Shown one piece after another: positions 11,309 through 22,215 of a DNA stretch of 64,000 bases. The stretch lies in NCBI GenBank assembly GCA_030789695.1, contig CM061141.1, positions 279,813,871-279,877,870 of the forward strand, in the 5' to 3' direction. The DNA is from Scilla litardierei. Its lineage: Eukaryota > Streptophyta > Magnoliopsida > Asparagales > Asparagaceae. Within the stretch, counting starts at the first letter, position 1. The number at the start of each line of letters is the position of its first letter. The notes under the pieces are model-generated. The model worked only from the letters and a program-made list of their open reading frames with translations. It was not told the origin of the DNA and searched no databases. The position numbers and the translations under genes are program-made.

Positions 11309-12228
11309 TCCTAGGGCTGACTAGGACAAGCTGACTAGGACAAAGGGGTTGATAAAAAAGGGTCAGGATTAAATCTTGGGAAAATAGACGGTTTAGATGG
11401 AGATTTGAGATAGTTTTGTTTGATTAGTGGGTCCCACTTCTTTCTTTGGGAGATCAATGGACTTTTGCGTGGGATTTGAGATGGGATAGGCTTTTCACGT
11501 GAGATGCTAGCTGTATAGCAACAGCCTGTTTTTTGGGATAGCAAAAGGCTTTTTTGGAAAGATCAACCGGCATTTAGCTTCCCAAGAATTGGTTTACAGA
11601 GTTGGGAAGCTCAAATTTCTCTACGTTATCAATTGTTCGCAGTGTTTTTCTCTTTGCGCCAGGCATCAAAATCCCTAGCATGTTCACGGTTTTCTTGATG
11701 GGGGTTCTTCTCAATTTTTCGTTTTCTAGACAGTATGTATTGCCTTCAGGAGCCTTGGTTCGGTCCCTAGCATGATTTTTTGACCGCTTTTTTGATTTTT
11801 TTTGGGCCTTGATTTCTTTAGTTTTTTTGTTTAAGCCTTGGATTTTTTGCACGGTTCACAGTGTTTTTTGCAAGATTTTTTGTTTGTTTAAGCCTTGCAA
11901 GAGACGACCTCACGCCTAATTGACCTCTTTTGTTTTCGTTTTGTTTAAACCAAAAGCACAGATCCGAAGGTTTATTTGAAGGTCTTGGCCTCGCCTCGCC
12001 TCGCTTCTGATGAGCCCAGCAGCACATATCCGAAGATCTTGGCCTATGGGAGCGTGGTTTATTTGAAGGGGGGAAAGGCGAGTAGATCCGAAGATCTTGG
12101 TACAATCTCTTAATTTTTTTGATAAAAATCTCATTTTTGATAAAAATCCCATTTCTTCTTCTTCTTCTTCCTCTAGATACAAGGCCAGCTTTTTTGTTTA
12201 TTTTTCGTGGGTTACGGCTGAATGACAT

Positions 12229-12393
12229 TCAGTGATTGTTTATTTTGTTGGTGGCGCTCATGGCCTGGAGCCAGACGATGGCCTGGATTTCGTGGGTGAC
12301 AGCTGAGTAGGCCGGGAAGTCGGTGTTGGTGGCGCTCATGGCCTGGAGCCAGACGATGGCCACCAGTGATATCCATGGGAACAGCTGAGACAT
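12229..12393 (-). pseudogene. Captured NFD4/nodulin-like transporter exon fragment, partly duplicated
   Basis: A 54-codon minus-strand frame opens MSQLFPWISLVAIVWLQAMS and continues ATNTDFPAYS, which I recognise as the first transmembrane helix region of plant NUCLEAR FUSION DEFECTIVE 4-like (nodulin-like, MFS-type) proteins. The part coding IVWLQAMSATN occurs twice (12247-12279 and 12325-12357), so the fragment was duplicated after capture. It ends at TGA. It is far too short to function and is typical of gene pieces carried by Helitrons. Confidence 0.65.
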
Positions 12394-12399
12394 GTTGTT

Positions 12400-13930
12400 A
12401 ATAATAATAATCAGTTTGTGTTAGTATCATAAAAATAAGATACAGGATGTACTTCTCCTATCAGTTTGTGTTAGTGTCATTCAGCTTCCTGCATCCAGAG
12501 GAAATGTGCTTCTCCTATCAGTTTGTGTTAGTATCATAAGTATTGCCTATGTTAGTATCATAAAAATAGAAATGGTTTTCTACGTATGTATAAACTACTA
12601 CTCATAAGTTTGTGTTTTACGCAGCATATACTTTCTATGAAAAAACGTCGAGCCATTGTCTACATCTTCAAACAGAATCAAATCCTTCGTTACATGTTTA
12701 ACTTACAGGGAAATCTTAATTAGATTGGACTATAATAATGGTCGGTTTCTCTTTAGTGGTCTGTAATTAATATTTGATCTCAATATAAATATTTTACGCT
12801 TCATAATGGTCAGTTTCAAAGTATTTTATGCTTCATGCATGTAAATATCAAAAAAGGATTAAGATGAATTGAAGGGTCTGATGGAATTTAATCGAATAGA
12901 GTAACCCAATGTGGTTGTATAGTATATGTGGAAGAGTACATGGCTGAAGGATGTAAACTGTTGAGTCATATATGAAACTTTGAAAAATTCCAGAACAAAT
13001 TGTTGCTATATGTTTGGTTGTACGAGTAAAATGCTGAATAGAACTTGACCAACATTCCAAGCTGGTTGGTGCTGCAGGGGAGGCACGGTGAGGAGTTGGT
13101 TGGTATGCACTAGATCATCCGCTCTCTATCTCTTCACTGCTTGCACGTAGAGTTGTTTTCAAATATGAAATGAGAAATTTACCCGCATGGGATCATTACA
13201 AAAGTTCTGTTTGCTACTTAATGAAATTCCATAATAAGATTTTCATAATGACTTTTTATAAGACGACTTATTTCATAATATGACTTTTTAATTGATGATT
13301 TTCATAATGAGAGATTTTCCTGAAATTGGTTGACTTTCATAATGAGGAATTTGCACAGATGTGAAAGTTATTTTATAAGATTTTACTGTGAAAATTATTT
13401 TATACGAAATTTCTCATTATTAAAACTCTTTCTCATTTTATAAGAAATTTGCACATGAAATTGGATGACTTTCTTAAAGAGAAATTGCACATGAAAATTT
13501 AATAGCGTTCTGTTATTCATGAATTTTGCCTTCTATGAAAATTTTTACATATGCTGAAACATTTCATGCTCAGGCTCGAGCTCGATAGATGCAGCGAATA
13601 ATTTTTGTAAGCTTGTGGATACGTCGGAGATGGTTAAAGGTCCATGTGATAGCCCGAGACATTGGTTGGTGAACAGTGGTAAGCTCGGTGCAGAGAAATG
13701 CAATTGAAGGGGGTTTTTGCTTATTGAACTATTGAAGGGGGTTTTTGCTTCAAGTAGAGAATGTTTGTGCAATTGATCAGTGAATTTTGTGTAACTCAAT
13801 TCAATTCAATTTTTCTACTTCATGTTTGTTTGAATTTTGCGGTAACAATCACATCTTCATCATATATACACATTTTAATTTTAATGTCCATGGAAATTTT
13901 AATTTTAAGATGAGAATAATTTCTCGCATC
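12400..13930. other. Helitron interior, no gene recognised
   Basis: AT-rich with repeated phrases (TATCAGTTTGTGTTAGTATCAT near 12410-12560; TTCATAATGA near 13220-13340). Small open frames show no recognisable domain. Confidence 0.4.
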
Positions 13931-13934
13931 GAAG

Positions 13935-14290
13935 GCTCCCGCACAATTTTTATACGCTAATTTGTTGTTCCACGTCGAAGGCGCCTACGCTGAATTTGTT
14001 GTTTCGCACCGAAGATGCACGCCGAATTTGTTGTTCCACGCCTAAGGCGCACGCGCTGAATTTGTTGTTCTATGCCGAAGTTATTGTTTCGCATCGAAGT
14101 TGTTCCGCGCCGAAGGTACCCGCTAAAATTTTTTACGCTAATTTGTTGTTTCGCACCGAATCTGTTGTTCTACGCCGAATTTGTTGTTCCACGCCGAAAG
14201 GGCCCGTGTCGAATTTGTTGTTTCGTGTCGAAGGAGCCAGTGCCGCTAAATATTTTTACGTTAATTTGTTGTTTCGTGCAATTTTGGTTG
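13935..14290. repeat. Degenerate repeats in the Helitron 3' part
   Basis: Irregular units of about 30-45 bp around GAATTTGTTGTTCCACGCCGAAG. Frames across it yield repeated Cys/Phe-rich peptides and are not taken as genes. Confidence 0.6.
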
Positions 14291-14343
14291 TGGAAATAAT
14301 TTTTTGGGGAACAAAGACTTTGCGGGGAAAAATCTTAAATGAA

Positions 14344-14371
14344 CCGTGCCCACGGGCACGGGTTATGACTA

Positions 14372-14372
<1 letters not shown>
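14344..14372 (+). other. Helitron 3' terminal hairpin and CTAG end
   Basis: CCGTGCCC (14344-14351) pairs with GGGCACGG (14354-14361); seven bases later the element ends in CTAG (14369-14372), followed by T. Confidence 0.75.

Positions 14373-14465
<93 letters not shown>
14373..14465. repeat. (TA)n microsatellite
   Basis: Unbroken TA repeat of about 46 units directly after the Helitron 3' end; it may have grown from the AT target site. Confidence 0.9.
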
Positions 14466-14469
<4 letters not shown>

Positions 14470-14768
14470 ATTGGATATGATCATCCATTCGGATAAGGTA
14501 TTGGTTAAGATTGGGTTAGCAGGAAATTAATTTAGTTAAGATTTGATCAAGATAAGATTTGATGGATAATCAGATTAGGGTAATCGGATTATTACGATCT
14601 CGCCCCTGTAAACAACATCAATCGAAGTTAAAGAAGGTATAAATGCGATCGCTAAGTTACGTCCTCGAGATACGAAATAATAATAAAACAAATCATACAT
14701 ACTAATACCCTAATAAATCACTATACTAATACATACGAAATATGTACATACAGAAACAGGCCGTTACA

Positions 14769-15435
14769 CTCAAACTCTATCATTTCCCTCTTAGAGCATA
14801 TTATCTCCTTCATGCATTGAAGTCAAGCTCAAAGGAAATCATCCAAGTGCATTTCTAGCAAATCTCATTACTTGGAGATCCTCTTCCATGCCTTGCATTC
14901 ATTTATGAGTAAGTTCATCTCAAGGCATAGGTAAGAGTATTTGTTTTACTTTGTTATTTTATTGTAACCCTAGCTTTCTGTGTGAGAGCTAGTTACTCTC
15001 TGTGTGAGAGTATAACCTTCTGTGTGAGGGTTGGTTGAGTCTCTCTGTGTGAGAGCTTAAGTCTTTCTGTGTGAAAGCAAGGATTTCTCTGTGTGAGAAT
15101 CCTAAATCCTCTGAGTGAGGTCTCTTTGTGTGAGAGTGAGGATATCTCTGTGTGAGAATCCAAATCATCTGTGTGAGGTATCTCTGTGTGAGATTGTATT
15201 CACTTTTCTGTGTGAGAATTATAGTGGATATTAGTGTGGCTGGACGTACCCAAGTTTGGGAAACCAGAGTAATTCTTGTGTTTGCGTTTGGATTGATTGT
15301 GTTGATTAATTCCTCTTACACTTATTATTCTGCATTTGCAAGTTTAATTTTAATTGCACAATTTATTGCCATTAATCTACTCACCCCCCCTGTAGATTGT
15401 TTGTTGTTAGTATTGCAAGGTAGACGGTCCTTACA
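14769..15435 (+). repeat. LTR of Sire-C, second part
   Basis: Resumes the Sire-C LTR after solo LTR M and ends ACGGTCCTTACA at 15435. With 5788-6910 the LTR is about 1.8 kb. It holds the clearest mini-hairpin array in the window. The bases that follow, aagag, are the expected TSD of Sire-C; the partner is outside the window. Confidence 0.8.
14971..15217 (+). other. Mini-hairpin array with TGTGT loops (Sire-C LTR)
   Basis: About twelve units, each a short stem around a TGTGT loop. Examples: TAGCTTTC/GAGAGCTA (14971-14991, one G.T pair), TACTCTC/GAGAGTA (14994-15012), AACCTTC/GAGGGTT (15014-15032, one G.T), CTTTC/GAAAG (15063-15077), GGATTTCTC/GAGAATCC (15081-15102, one bulge). The loop stays fixed while the outer stem bases change on both sides. 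Confidence 0.8.
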
Positions 15436-15441
15436 AAGAGC

Positions 15442-16096
15442 GCCCTATGCGACTTGAGGGCGAGCTTTAGCTTAATGCCCATCGGCATTTGCGAGAAGCA
15501 GAATCTCAGGGAGCTCCAACCCACGAATATGTCACTCCAATTAGCAAACCGCTTAGTGAAATACCCCTTGGAATAGTTTAGGATGTATCGTTGAAGATCG
15601 GGAAGATTTTGGTTCCATGCGACTTCGTCGTCATGGACATGCCGGAAGACGCACACATCCAAATCATCCTGGGTAGACCCTTCTTAGCTACGACGTGGGC
15701 CCTCATTGACGTAAAAGGAGTGAGACTCTCCCTCAACATTGGAAGAGAAAAGGATGAATTCGACCTAAAGAAGTCAATGAGGAACTTAAAGGAAGTCAGT
15801 CGTCGAGACGAAGTGGATCTCCTTGAAGAAGCAATGGAGGAGACCAGTCTGGATGAGCTATTTCTGAGTGACAATAATGAACCTCCCATGGGCCAATATG
15901 CCACGCTCAAGGAGATAGTGACAAAGGAAGATTGTGAAGAAACCTCCGAGAGAAATCTGAAGGAGAAACCACCACGACAGCATCCACTAGACCCCAGAGA
16001 AAAGAAGAGGCATGAAGAGGGCCACAATGAGCTGAACAACACGATAGAATATGGAGATGGCCACATTCGGGACCTCTCTACCATAAAACCGCCATG
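15442..16096 (+). pseudogene. pol: Athila/Tat-like Gypsy retropepsin fragment (element J)
   Basis: The protease begins near 15442 with CDLRASFSLMP, a decayed D-L-G-A-S active site (Gly to Arg, catalytic Asp kept). It runs in one frame to about 15570, where a shift is needed, and continues to a stop near 16096. The strand DAHIQIILGRPFLATTWAL matches the conserved protease C-terminal part of this lineage. An acidic linker follows. RT, RNase H and integrase are missing; the sequence passes straight to the usual post-pol phrase GCGCTTCTTGGGAGGCAAC. Confidence 0.75.
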
Positions 16097-16374
16097 ATGA
16101 CATCAAGATAGGGAGTTGAGCTCACGACTTAAAACGAGCGCTTCTTGGGAGGCAACTGTAAGGGACCCTGTGGGGCTACACATACACTAGAGGGGGGTGA
16201 ATAGTGTAATAGCAAGCAAAGTGCCTAATTAAAAGTTACTAAAATTAAAGCACAATAAGCAGCGGAAATTAAACAGAGTGCACAACAACACAATCACAAA
16301 CACAAGGATATTACCCTGGTTCCCCAAAACTTGGGTACATCCAGCCACACCAATATTCACTATAATCCCACAAA

Positions 16375-16615
16375 GAGAAGTGAATACAAATCCCACAAAG
16401 GGATTCGCTCCCACAAAGAGAGAGACCTCACCAAAAGGATTTTGCCCCACACAAGGACCCAACCAACCCTACACAAGGGTCAAACTCCCACCTAGAGAAT
16501 TACTAACTCCCACTCAGAGAATTAGGGTTAGCCCTACACTAGGACACTAAACTCCACAAAGAGAGTTACTTCCACAAAGAGAGTATCCTAATCCCACAAA
16601 GAGAAATAGGGTTTC
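16375..16615 (-). other. Mini-hairpin array in solo LTR P
   Basis: Counterpart of 14971-15217, read on the minus strand with TTTGT or TGTGT loops. Clear stems on the plus strand: AATCCC/GGGATT at 16389-16405 (loop ACAAA), ACCCT/AGGGT at 16466-16480 (loop ACACA), AACTC/GAGTT near 16552-16569. Several further units are imperfect. Confidence 0.7.
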
Positions 16616-17082
16616 GAACATAAAACAAAACGAAACAACACTTACCTATGCCTTGATATGATCTTACCAATGCGATGAAGAAGACATGCAAGTGAAACTC
16701 AAGTGCTTGAGATGAGGCTTTAATTGCACTTGATGATCTTTCTCTCTTCAAGGAATGAATCCTAACGCTACTCACTTGATTGTATGAAATGAAGAAAAGA
16801 AAGATGTTCTCCAAGAAAGGAATGAGGTTGAAATCCCTTGGAGAAAGTTCCCTAGAACTTAGATGGTATAGCATAAGAATGAAGCTCTAATTAGGGAATG
16901 AGGGTGGAGTGGCTTAGAGAAGAGATTAAATGATCTTCTATGAATTCCTAACCCTTTCAAGAAGTCTAAATGAACTAAGCCAATCCCAATATATAGGAAG
17001 CCAAAAAGAGCCACTAAACACAGCCAAAAACCCAAAGGGAAGAAATCTGCAACGGCTAGATTTTGGCAATTTACGACAAGAA

Positions 17083-17710
17083 CAGTCGACTGATGATCAT
17101 AAGGCAGTCGACTGATCAACGGCTAGAAAATATCCCAACGGCTATATTCTGAGCCAGGACAATCGACTGTAGAAGACTACACAGGCGAGTGAAAAGCAGA
17201 CAGTCGACTGTATATCCTTCATCAGGTGACTGCAGCAGGGATGGACAAGAAACAGAGAGCTGCACTCTTTCTCTAGATAAGCATACATGCGACTGATGTC
17301 AATAATACAGTCGACTGTCTTATAGTCAGGCGACTGTAATACCTTCATCACTCGACTGCTGTATAAGATGGAGAAAAGACAGAGAGAGATGCATATTTCG
17401 CACTTACGCCTTTCAGACGACTGATGGCCATTTCACAGGCGACTGTAAAAACAGCAACAGTCGACTGTCTTGCAAATTGGGAAAAAGCCCAGAAAATGCA
17501 AGAAGCGCACATGCGACTGTCGACCAATTCACAGGCGACTGTAAGAGTACATGCGACGGTAAATTGAACATCAGTCGACTGATGCGAAAAGCTCAAGATG
17601 AGTCAATAGAAAATTTGACTTGATCAGTGCATTACAGTTGACTGTAGAAGGCTCGACAGGCGACTGGAAATCACCCAGTCGACTGTTAATCCTTAAGCAG
17701 GCGATTGCAG
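17083..17710 (-). repeat. U3 array of CAGTCGACTG palindromes (LTR P)
   Basis: Perfect CAGTCGACTG at 17083-17092 and 17676-17685, with many perfect and degenerate copies between. It lies on the U3 side of TATATA (16990-16995) in minus orientation. Confidence 0.8.
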
Positions 17711-18278
17711 GAGAGCCAGAGACTCCAATTGAGTCTTTGGGCAAGATGAACCTATTGTGCTGGATTCTATAATAATCCTAAGGCTCACTAAGATGGTTAA
17801 AAGCATATGCATGAGAGTATGACCATCTATCAAGGCAGTACAAAAATCCTAGACTCAAAAAGAGAAATGCAAGTAATGTAAATTACATGGATTACAAATT
17901 GCATCTCATAGAGTCTAAATCTTCAAGCTCACTATACCTTGATGCTCTCCATCATCTCCAAGCTTTGGCGCTCTTTGATGAGCTTCCCTTCATCAAGCTC
18001 CAAGCTTTGACAATGCTTCTCTAGATGTCCATCCATCATCATGCTCCAAGCTTTGGCTTCATTAGATGATCTTCATGACTTCATCCAAGCTTGAGCACAC
18101 CATCACTCTTGGAGGTCTTTAAGATATCCCTTGTAATATCCTCCTAGCCTTATGCTTTGTCTCATCAACATATAATCATTAAGATAAACTGAGACTAAAA
18201 CATAAGATTGATTAGCACACTAATATAATGTATTGATCATCATCAAAACAACGTTATTCTTGAACTCAAGAACTAACA

Positions 18279-18483
18279 GCAACCCAAGTATTTCAATTTA
18301 GACTTTTATTTTAAATTTTCATATTAATTTTTAGACTTGGTTAATCTCGGTTTTTCTTCTTCAATAAATCCCCAAACCCAAGAAATTAACTAAGTGTTTG
18401 ATCGCTGGGTGAAAAAGAAGAATTATGGAGGAAAGGAACCCACATGGCCGCATCATACAAACTCACACGGCCGCGTGGATACT
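18279..18483 (+). other. 3' remnant of element J
   Basis: Continues the J sequence after solo LTR P (first five bases are the P TSD). AT-rich, noncoding, and ends at LTR D1. Confidence 0.5.
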
Positions 18484-19533
18484 TGATGTGCTCCGGATTT
18501 ACACCCAAAAACTACCACAAGTGCACAGTGTCAGAGCTTTGTAATATAGAAAGATATCGATCCCACAAGGTGGTGATGCTAATAAACTTGGGTATCTTCT
18601 AGATCTTAGAACGTAGTCAGCAGGCATACTCAAATTGGTTGTCACAAATATCTCTTATCACGGATTATCAACAATATAAAAAGACTACGACATTAGGAGT
18701 CACTTCTAGGATCGTCGGACGTCGATGCTAGACAAGAACTCTAACGTTGAATTGGCTTTATTAGGGAGAGATTGTTGCATCTAAAAATGTAGAACTCATG
18801 GCCAACTATCGTTGAGCCACTTTTCTAACATATCCCGCATTAGCCCCCACCTTGTGGATAACTCTCACGCAATACGTGTACTACGATCGACAACTATACT
18901 TAATTTTGCTCATACCTCCTCGCGGGAACTAGAGCTTGATATATGATTTGATGGCTCTCATGAGTAATATATGAATGCCAGTAGATCCCGTCAGAAGTTT
19001 GCACCACCTCGTGAGAATAGGAACCCTAATTGGATCTCCTAACATACCTAGTTAAGTCCATAGGATATCCGTCAGAATTCGCGTCACCTCGTGGGAATAC
19101 GAACCCTATATGGAATCTCCTACAAACTTGGCTGGATCAACCAAATCACATCCCTTTTATACCAAAACACCTAAAAATCCTAGCTTTACATCTAAATCCA
19201 AAGATCCTAGGGCTAATCCATCAGCCCTAGGTAACACTACTCATAGATCACGGAAATAACAATAAAGAATTTAATAAAAACAAGAGAGATCATCATCACA
19301 ATAGAAGGCATTAAAGTAAGCAATAGAAGATTAGAAATCGTTACCAAAATGTCGCAGCGCAATAGACAATCACAAAGAATTAAGGACTCAAGATTCCAAG
19401 CAAAAGCAATAGATAAAAATTCAATTTTTGTCTTCTACAAAATTGTGACGGCTAAGAAAAACTCTCTCTAAAACTAAACTAAAACTAAAACTAAGAAAAT
19501 TAGTCGTCTCCTTAAAGTAGGGTAAAAATAGTG

Positions 19534-19541
19534 CTTATATA
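19534..19541 (-). promoter_or_regulatory. TATA box of LTR D1
   Basis: TATATAAG on the minus strand, on the transcript side of the CTCGGTCGAG array. Confidence 0.6.
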
Positions 19542-19616
19542 AAAGTGGTAGAGACCCCACAAAAAGCTGAAAATATGGGCACTTAGGCCCACCAAGTAGT
19601 CCGGCCACGACGCCCT

Positions 19617-19974
19617 ACTCGGTCGAGTAGCGGCGTCGCTCGGTCGAGCTGATATGCGGCTTCCGCTTTGCTGCTGCTTTGGCACTAGGCTGATGCAGGC
19701 TACTCGATCGAGTAGCCCCTCCACTCGGTTGAGCTACAGTAGGCTGAAATTCTCCTCAGAACACTGTTCTATTTTTAATTGTGCTCGGTCGAGTAGAAGC
19801 TCTGCTCGGTCGATTCGCCATGCTTACGCGGTCGAGCTACAGTACTGGGAGTGTGACTTGAAATAGTCGCTCTGTTTGGAGTCAGCTCGATCGAGTAGAA
19901 GGTCTGCTTGGTCAAGTGCTGCATATCAGTTCTGAGAGTATCAGCTTGGTCGAGTGCTGAGCAGCTCGATCGAG
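19617..19974 (-). repeat. U3 array of ACTCGGTCGAGT palindromes (D1)
   Basis: Copies of GCTCGGTCGAGT and ACTCGGTCGAGT from 19617-19628 to the perfect palindrome GCTCGATCGAGC at 19963-19974, about ten in all, irregularly spaced. Confidence 0.75.
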
Positions 19975-20274
19975 CAGACAAGCTCCAAGTGCCCCTAGAG
20001 CTCTCAACTCTCGTTCTCTTCTCCTCTACTCCTCCAATCTTCTTCATCACCTTGCAGAACACCTGTTGGACCTTGCCAATGATGCTCTCGACGTCTCGGA
20101 TGTGTCCATGCCCTCTAAATGCTCCAATTCGCTCCAAAGTTCCTGAAAATCCACATTTCTATACGAAACTCAAATATAACATTAGAAGCGTGATAATATA
20201 TATAAATATGAACTTTGGATGGCGAATATGATATGAAATGATGCAGTAAATACATGAAAAATATGGGTACATCA

Positions 20275-20465
20275 AAATCCCACACGATTACCTCTTACTC
20301 GTCCTCGAGGACGACGAATACGAGGCTCACCAAGCGGAGAAAATAAAAAATAGGAAAAGGAATACGAAGTGGGGAGAGGCGCTAGATTATTCGTTCAGAT
20401 CTAAATCTATAAGCTACTTATCACGACACTTCGAAAATGAATCACATGCTATAGAAATTTCATAT
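20275..20465 (-). other. 3' end of D1 internal region with polypurine tract
   Basis: On the minus strand it contains the CTCGAGGACGAGTAAGAG phrase followed by GTGTGGGATTT, the presumed polypurine tract before the LTR. It is cut at 20466 by LTR E2. Confidence 0.55.
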
Positions 20466-20858
20466 TGTCACGCCCCGCTTCCCATTATACTTGGGAGCAA
20501 GGACGCGAGCGGGTCCGCATGTGCAAGTAAGGAGAATGTACTTTTGTTTTTCTTTCCTCCTTGACTTAGACACAATAAGCATCTGTGATTTCGACATTTC
20601 AGGTCCTTGCATGCAAACTCAGAACAATACAAATTATCAAAATTACAAAGTCAGTGTCAAGAATATGTACACAAATAAGGCCTAGCATGGCCATTAGAAA
20701 CAGTTACATAAAAAGGAATTACACTTGAACGCGATACAATAAAAAATATTATTCTTTAGCGGTGATGCAAAAGCACGCCGTTCTTCAGTAGTGGATCTCA
20801 GTGTCCAGGTACTAGCTCATCCTCAAGGTATGCTACTCTACAAAATCTGTCGCAGAAG

Positions 20859-20903
20859 CTGACGTATATTTCATATGATAACAAACAGGGAAATATACGT
20901 CAG
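20859..20903 (-). other. 14-bp-stem hairpin in LTR E2
   Basis: CTGACGTATATTTC (20859-20872) and GAAATATACGTCAG (20890-20903), loop 17 nt. Same stem as in M at 7302-7339. Confidence 0.75.
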
Positions 20904-21029
20904 GGAGGATCGCTCGGCAAGATTTAAAAATGTTTAGGAAAATGGACCCTCGACAAGATAGTAATATATATATAGTTTACAAAGCTTTGAAGGCGAGGGA
21001 AACATAATATGGCACGGTTAGAAAAAGGC

Positions 21030-21262
21030 ATGTCAGCGTAAAAAACGTGTGAGCATTGCAAAGAGTAGTGTACAAAGTAGTGAGCATGTCAAGTGTAGTG
21101 TGCAGAGTAGTGAGCATGGTAAGTGTCGTGTGCAAAGTAGTGAGCATGAAAAGTGTAGTGTGCAAAGTAGTGAGCATGGCAAAGTGTGGTGTACAGAGTA
21201 ACGAATAGTAAGCATGGCAATGTGTAGTATACATGGCAAGGTGTAGTGTACATAGCAAAACA
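21030..21262. repeat. Short tandem repeat in LTR E2
   Basis: Units of about 30 bp around AGTAGTGAGCATGGTAAGTG. Same relative place as the 30-bp array of LTR M but a different unit; frames through it are artefacts. Weaker repeats of ATGCCCGAAGGCCCAATGTT lie at 21570-21665. Confidence 0.75.
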
Positions 21263-22215
21263 TGGTAAGAGCTTAGCTAACAGTTTATACACTTTATGAT
21301 AGCAGCAGCAGAAGTAAAATAAGTTCCATTCAATAACTTAATCTAGTGACAAACCCAATGTCTGAGGGCGGAGGAGACTACAATTTCACCAAACCTTTGG
21401 GAGCTACCCAGTGGTTCTGTACTCACCGACCCCATCCGGACGACAGTTGAATTTACCAATATGGTGAAACCTAGCATTCTAGTGTCTACTACAGTGGACT
21501 ACCCCACCCAAAAGTGTCAATATGTGTATCCGTATAGTTCAATGTTTGCAGTGTGGCAAACATTCTGTAAATGCCCCGAGGGCCCAATATTCAGTAACTG
21601 CCTGAAGGCCTAATGTTCCGTAAATGCCCGAAGGCCCAATGTTCCGTAAATGCTCGAAGGCCCAATATCACAATTTATAAGGGGTGGACAATTCAAAGAT
21701 AAGATGACACAAAAATAATACAAGCAATAAGAGTGTACGATTTTAAAATGAGAAAACATTTGATATCTGTAAATTGTAGGTGATAATACTTGCCTGGTCG
21801 ATACGATTTTGGGTGTCCAGATGATCGGGACACGAGGCGATGATATATCTGCGAGAGCGGATTTGCGATATCAAGCTAAAAGTTTTTAACTAATAAAATA
21901 ATATTAAAATTTCACTTATATAACTTACTGTTAATATACTATAAATATAATATACCACTTATAATGTAACTGTAACATATTATAACATATATTAGTATAA
22001 TATAACGTATATAATATCAATAACATAATATAATGTATAACGTATATGATATAATATAACTCATATATATAATATGCTATTGTTCACATCAAAAAATGAG
22101 TTACTCATAGTTTTGTTTCATTTTTCCTCGCCATCGATACTTGCAGGTGGTGACGCGATGGAGAGCACCGGCGGGGCAATGGTCGGAGGTCTGGCAGTGG
22201 CGACAGAGGCGACTG

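Larger units (their letters stand above)
11309..14372 (+). mobile_element. Non-autonomous Helitron carrying a host-gene fragment
   Basis: The 5' end is TCCTAGGGCTGACTAGG after an A; the 3' end is a stem-loop followed by CTAG and a T. This matches the Helitron pattern (5' TC, 3' hairpin plus CTRR, insertion between A and T, no TSD). The first roughly 350 bp align in reverse with 62400-62765, a second copy. No Rep/helicase is present. It contains an NFD4-like fragment (12229-12393) and low-complexity DNA. Confidence 0.7.
6911..14768 (-). mobile_element. Solo LTR M (chromovirus type, minus strand) with a nested Helitron
   Basis: Plus-strand ends are TGTCACGCCCCG and CCGTTACA, flanked by a perfect 5-bp TSD, ctcaa (6906-6910 and 14769-14773). 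On the minus strand this reads TGTAACGG...GGGGCGTGACA, the same type of ends as LTRs B, Q, E2 and R. No internal coding region is present, so it is a solo LTR. It is about 4.8 kb once the Helitron (11309-14372) is subtracted. It contains a strong hairpin (7302-7339), a 30-bp tandem repeat and a GC-rich segment. Confidence 0.8.
16157..18278 (-). repeat. Solo LTR P, Sire-C family, minus strand
   Basis: TG...CA ends (plus strand TGTAAGGGACC ... AAGAACTAACA) with a perfect 5-bp TSD gcaac (16152-16156 and 18279-18283) and nothing internal: a solo LTR of 2122 bp. It is homologous to the Sire-C LTR, in reverse, over the start, the CAGTCGACTG array, the TATA region and the hairpin array. Confidence 0.9.
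18484..20274 (-). repeat. 3' LTR of an Athila-like element (D1), minus strand
   Basis: Plus-strand ends TGATGTGCTCC and GGTACATCA; on the minus strand it starts TGATGTACCC. Right of it is an internal-type tail with CTCGAGGACGAGTAAGAG and a GTGTGGGA tract, as before Athila/Tat 3' LTRs. A TATA box is at 19534-19541 on the minus strand. It is distantly alike to LTR G (48382-50147) in its ends and order of parts. Confidence 0.7.
20466..22215 (-). repeat. Truncated chromovirus-type LTR E2, minus strand
   Basis: Starts TGTCACGCCCCGCTTCCC, as in M, Q and R, and shares with M the strong hairpin and the step from an AT-rich to a GC-rich segment (about 22125-22215). It never reaches the expected TTACA end: within about ten bases of 22215 it joins a Copia integrase fragment. 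Confidence 0.7.

Noticed and set aside
20977..21263. Minus-strand ORFs with repeated MLTTLHTTL peptide
   Set aside because: Tandem repeat in LTR E2, not a gene.
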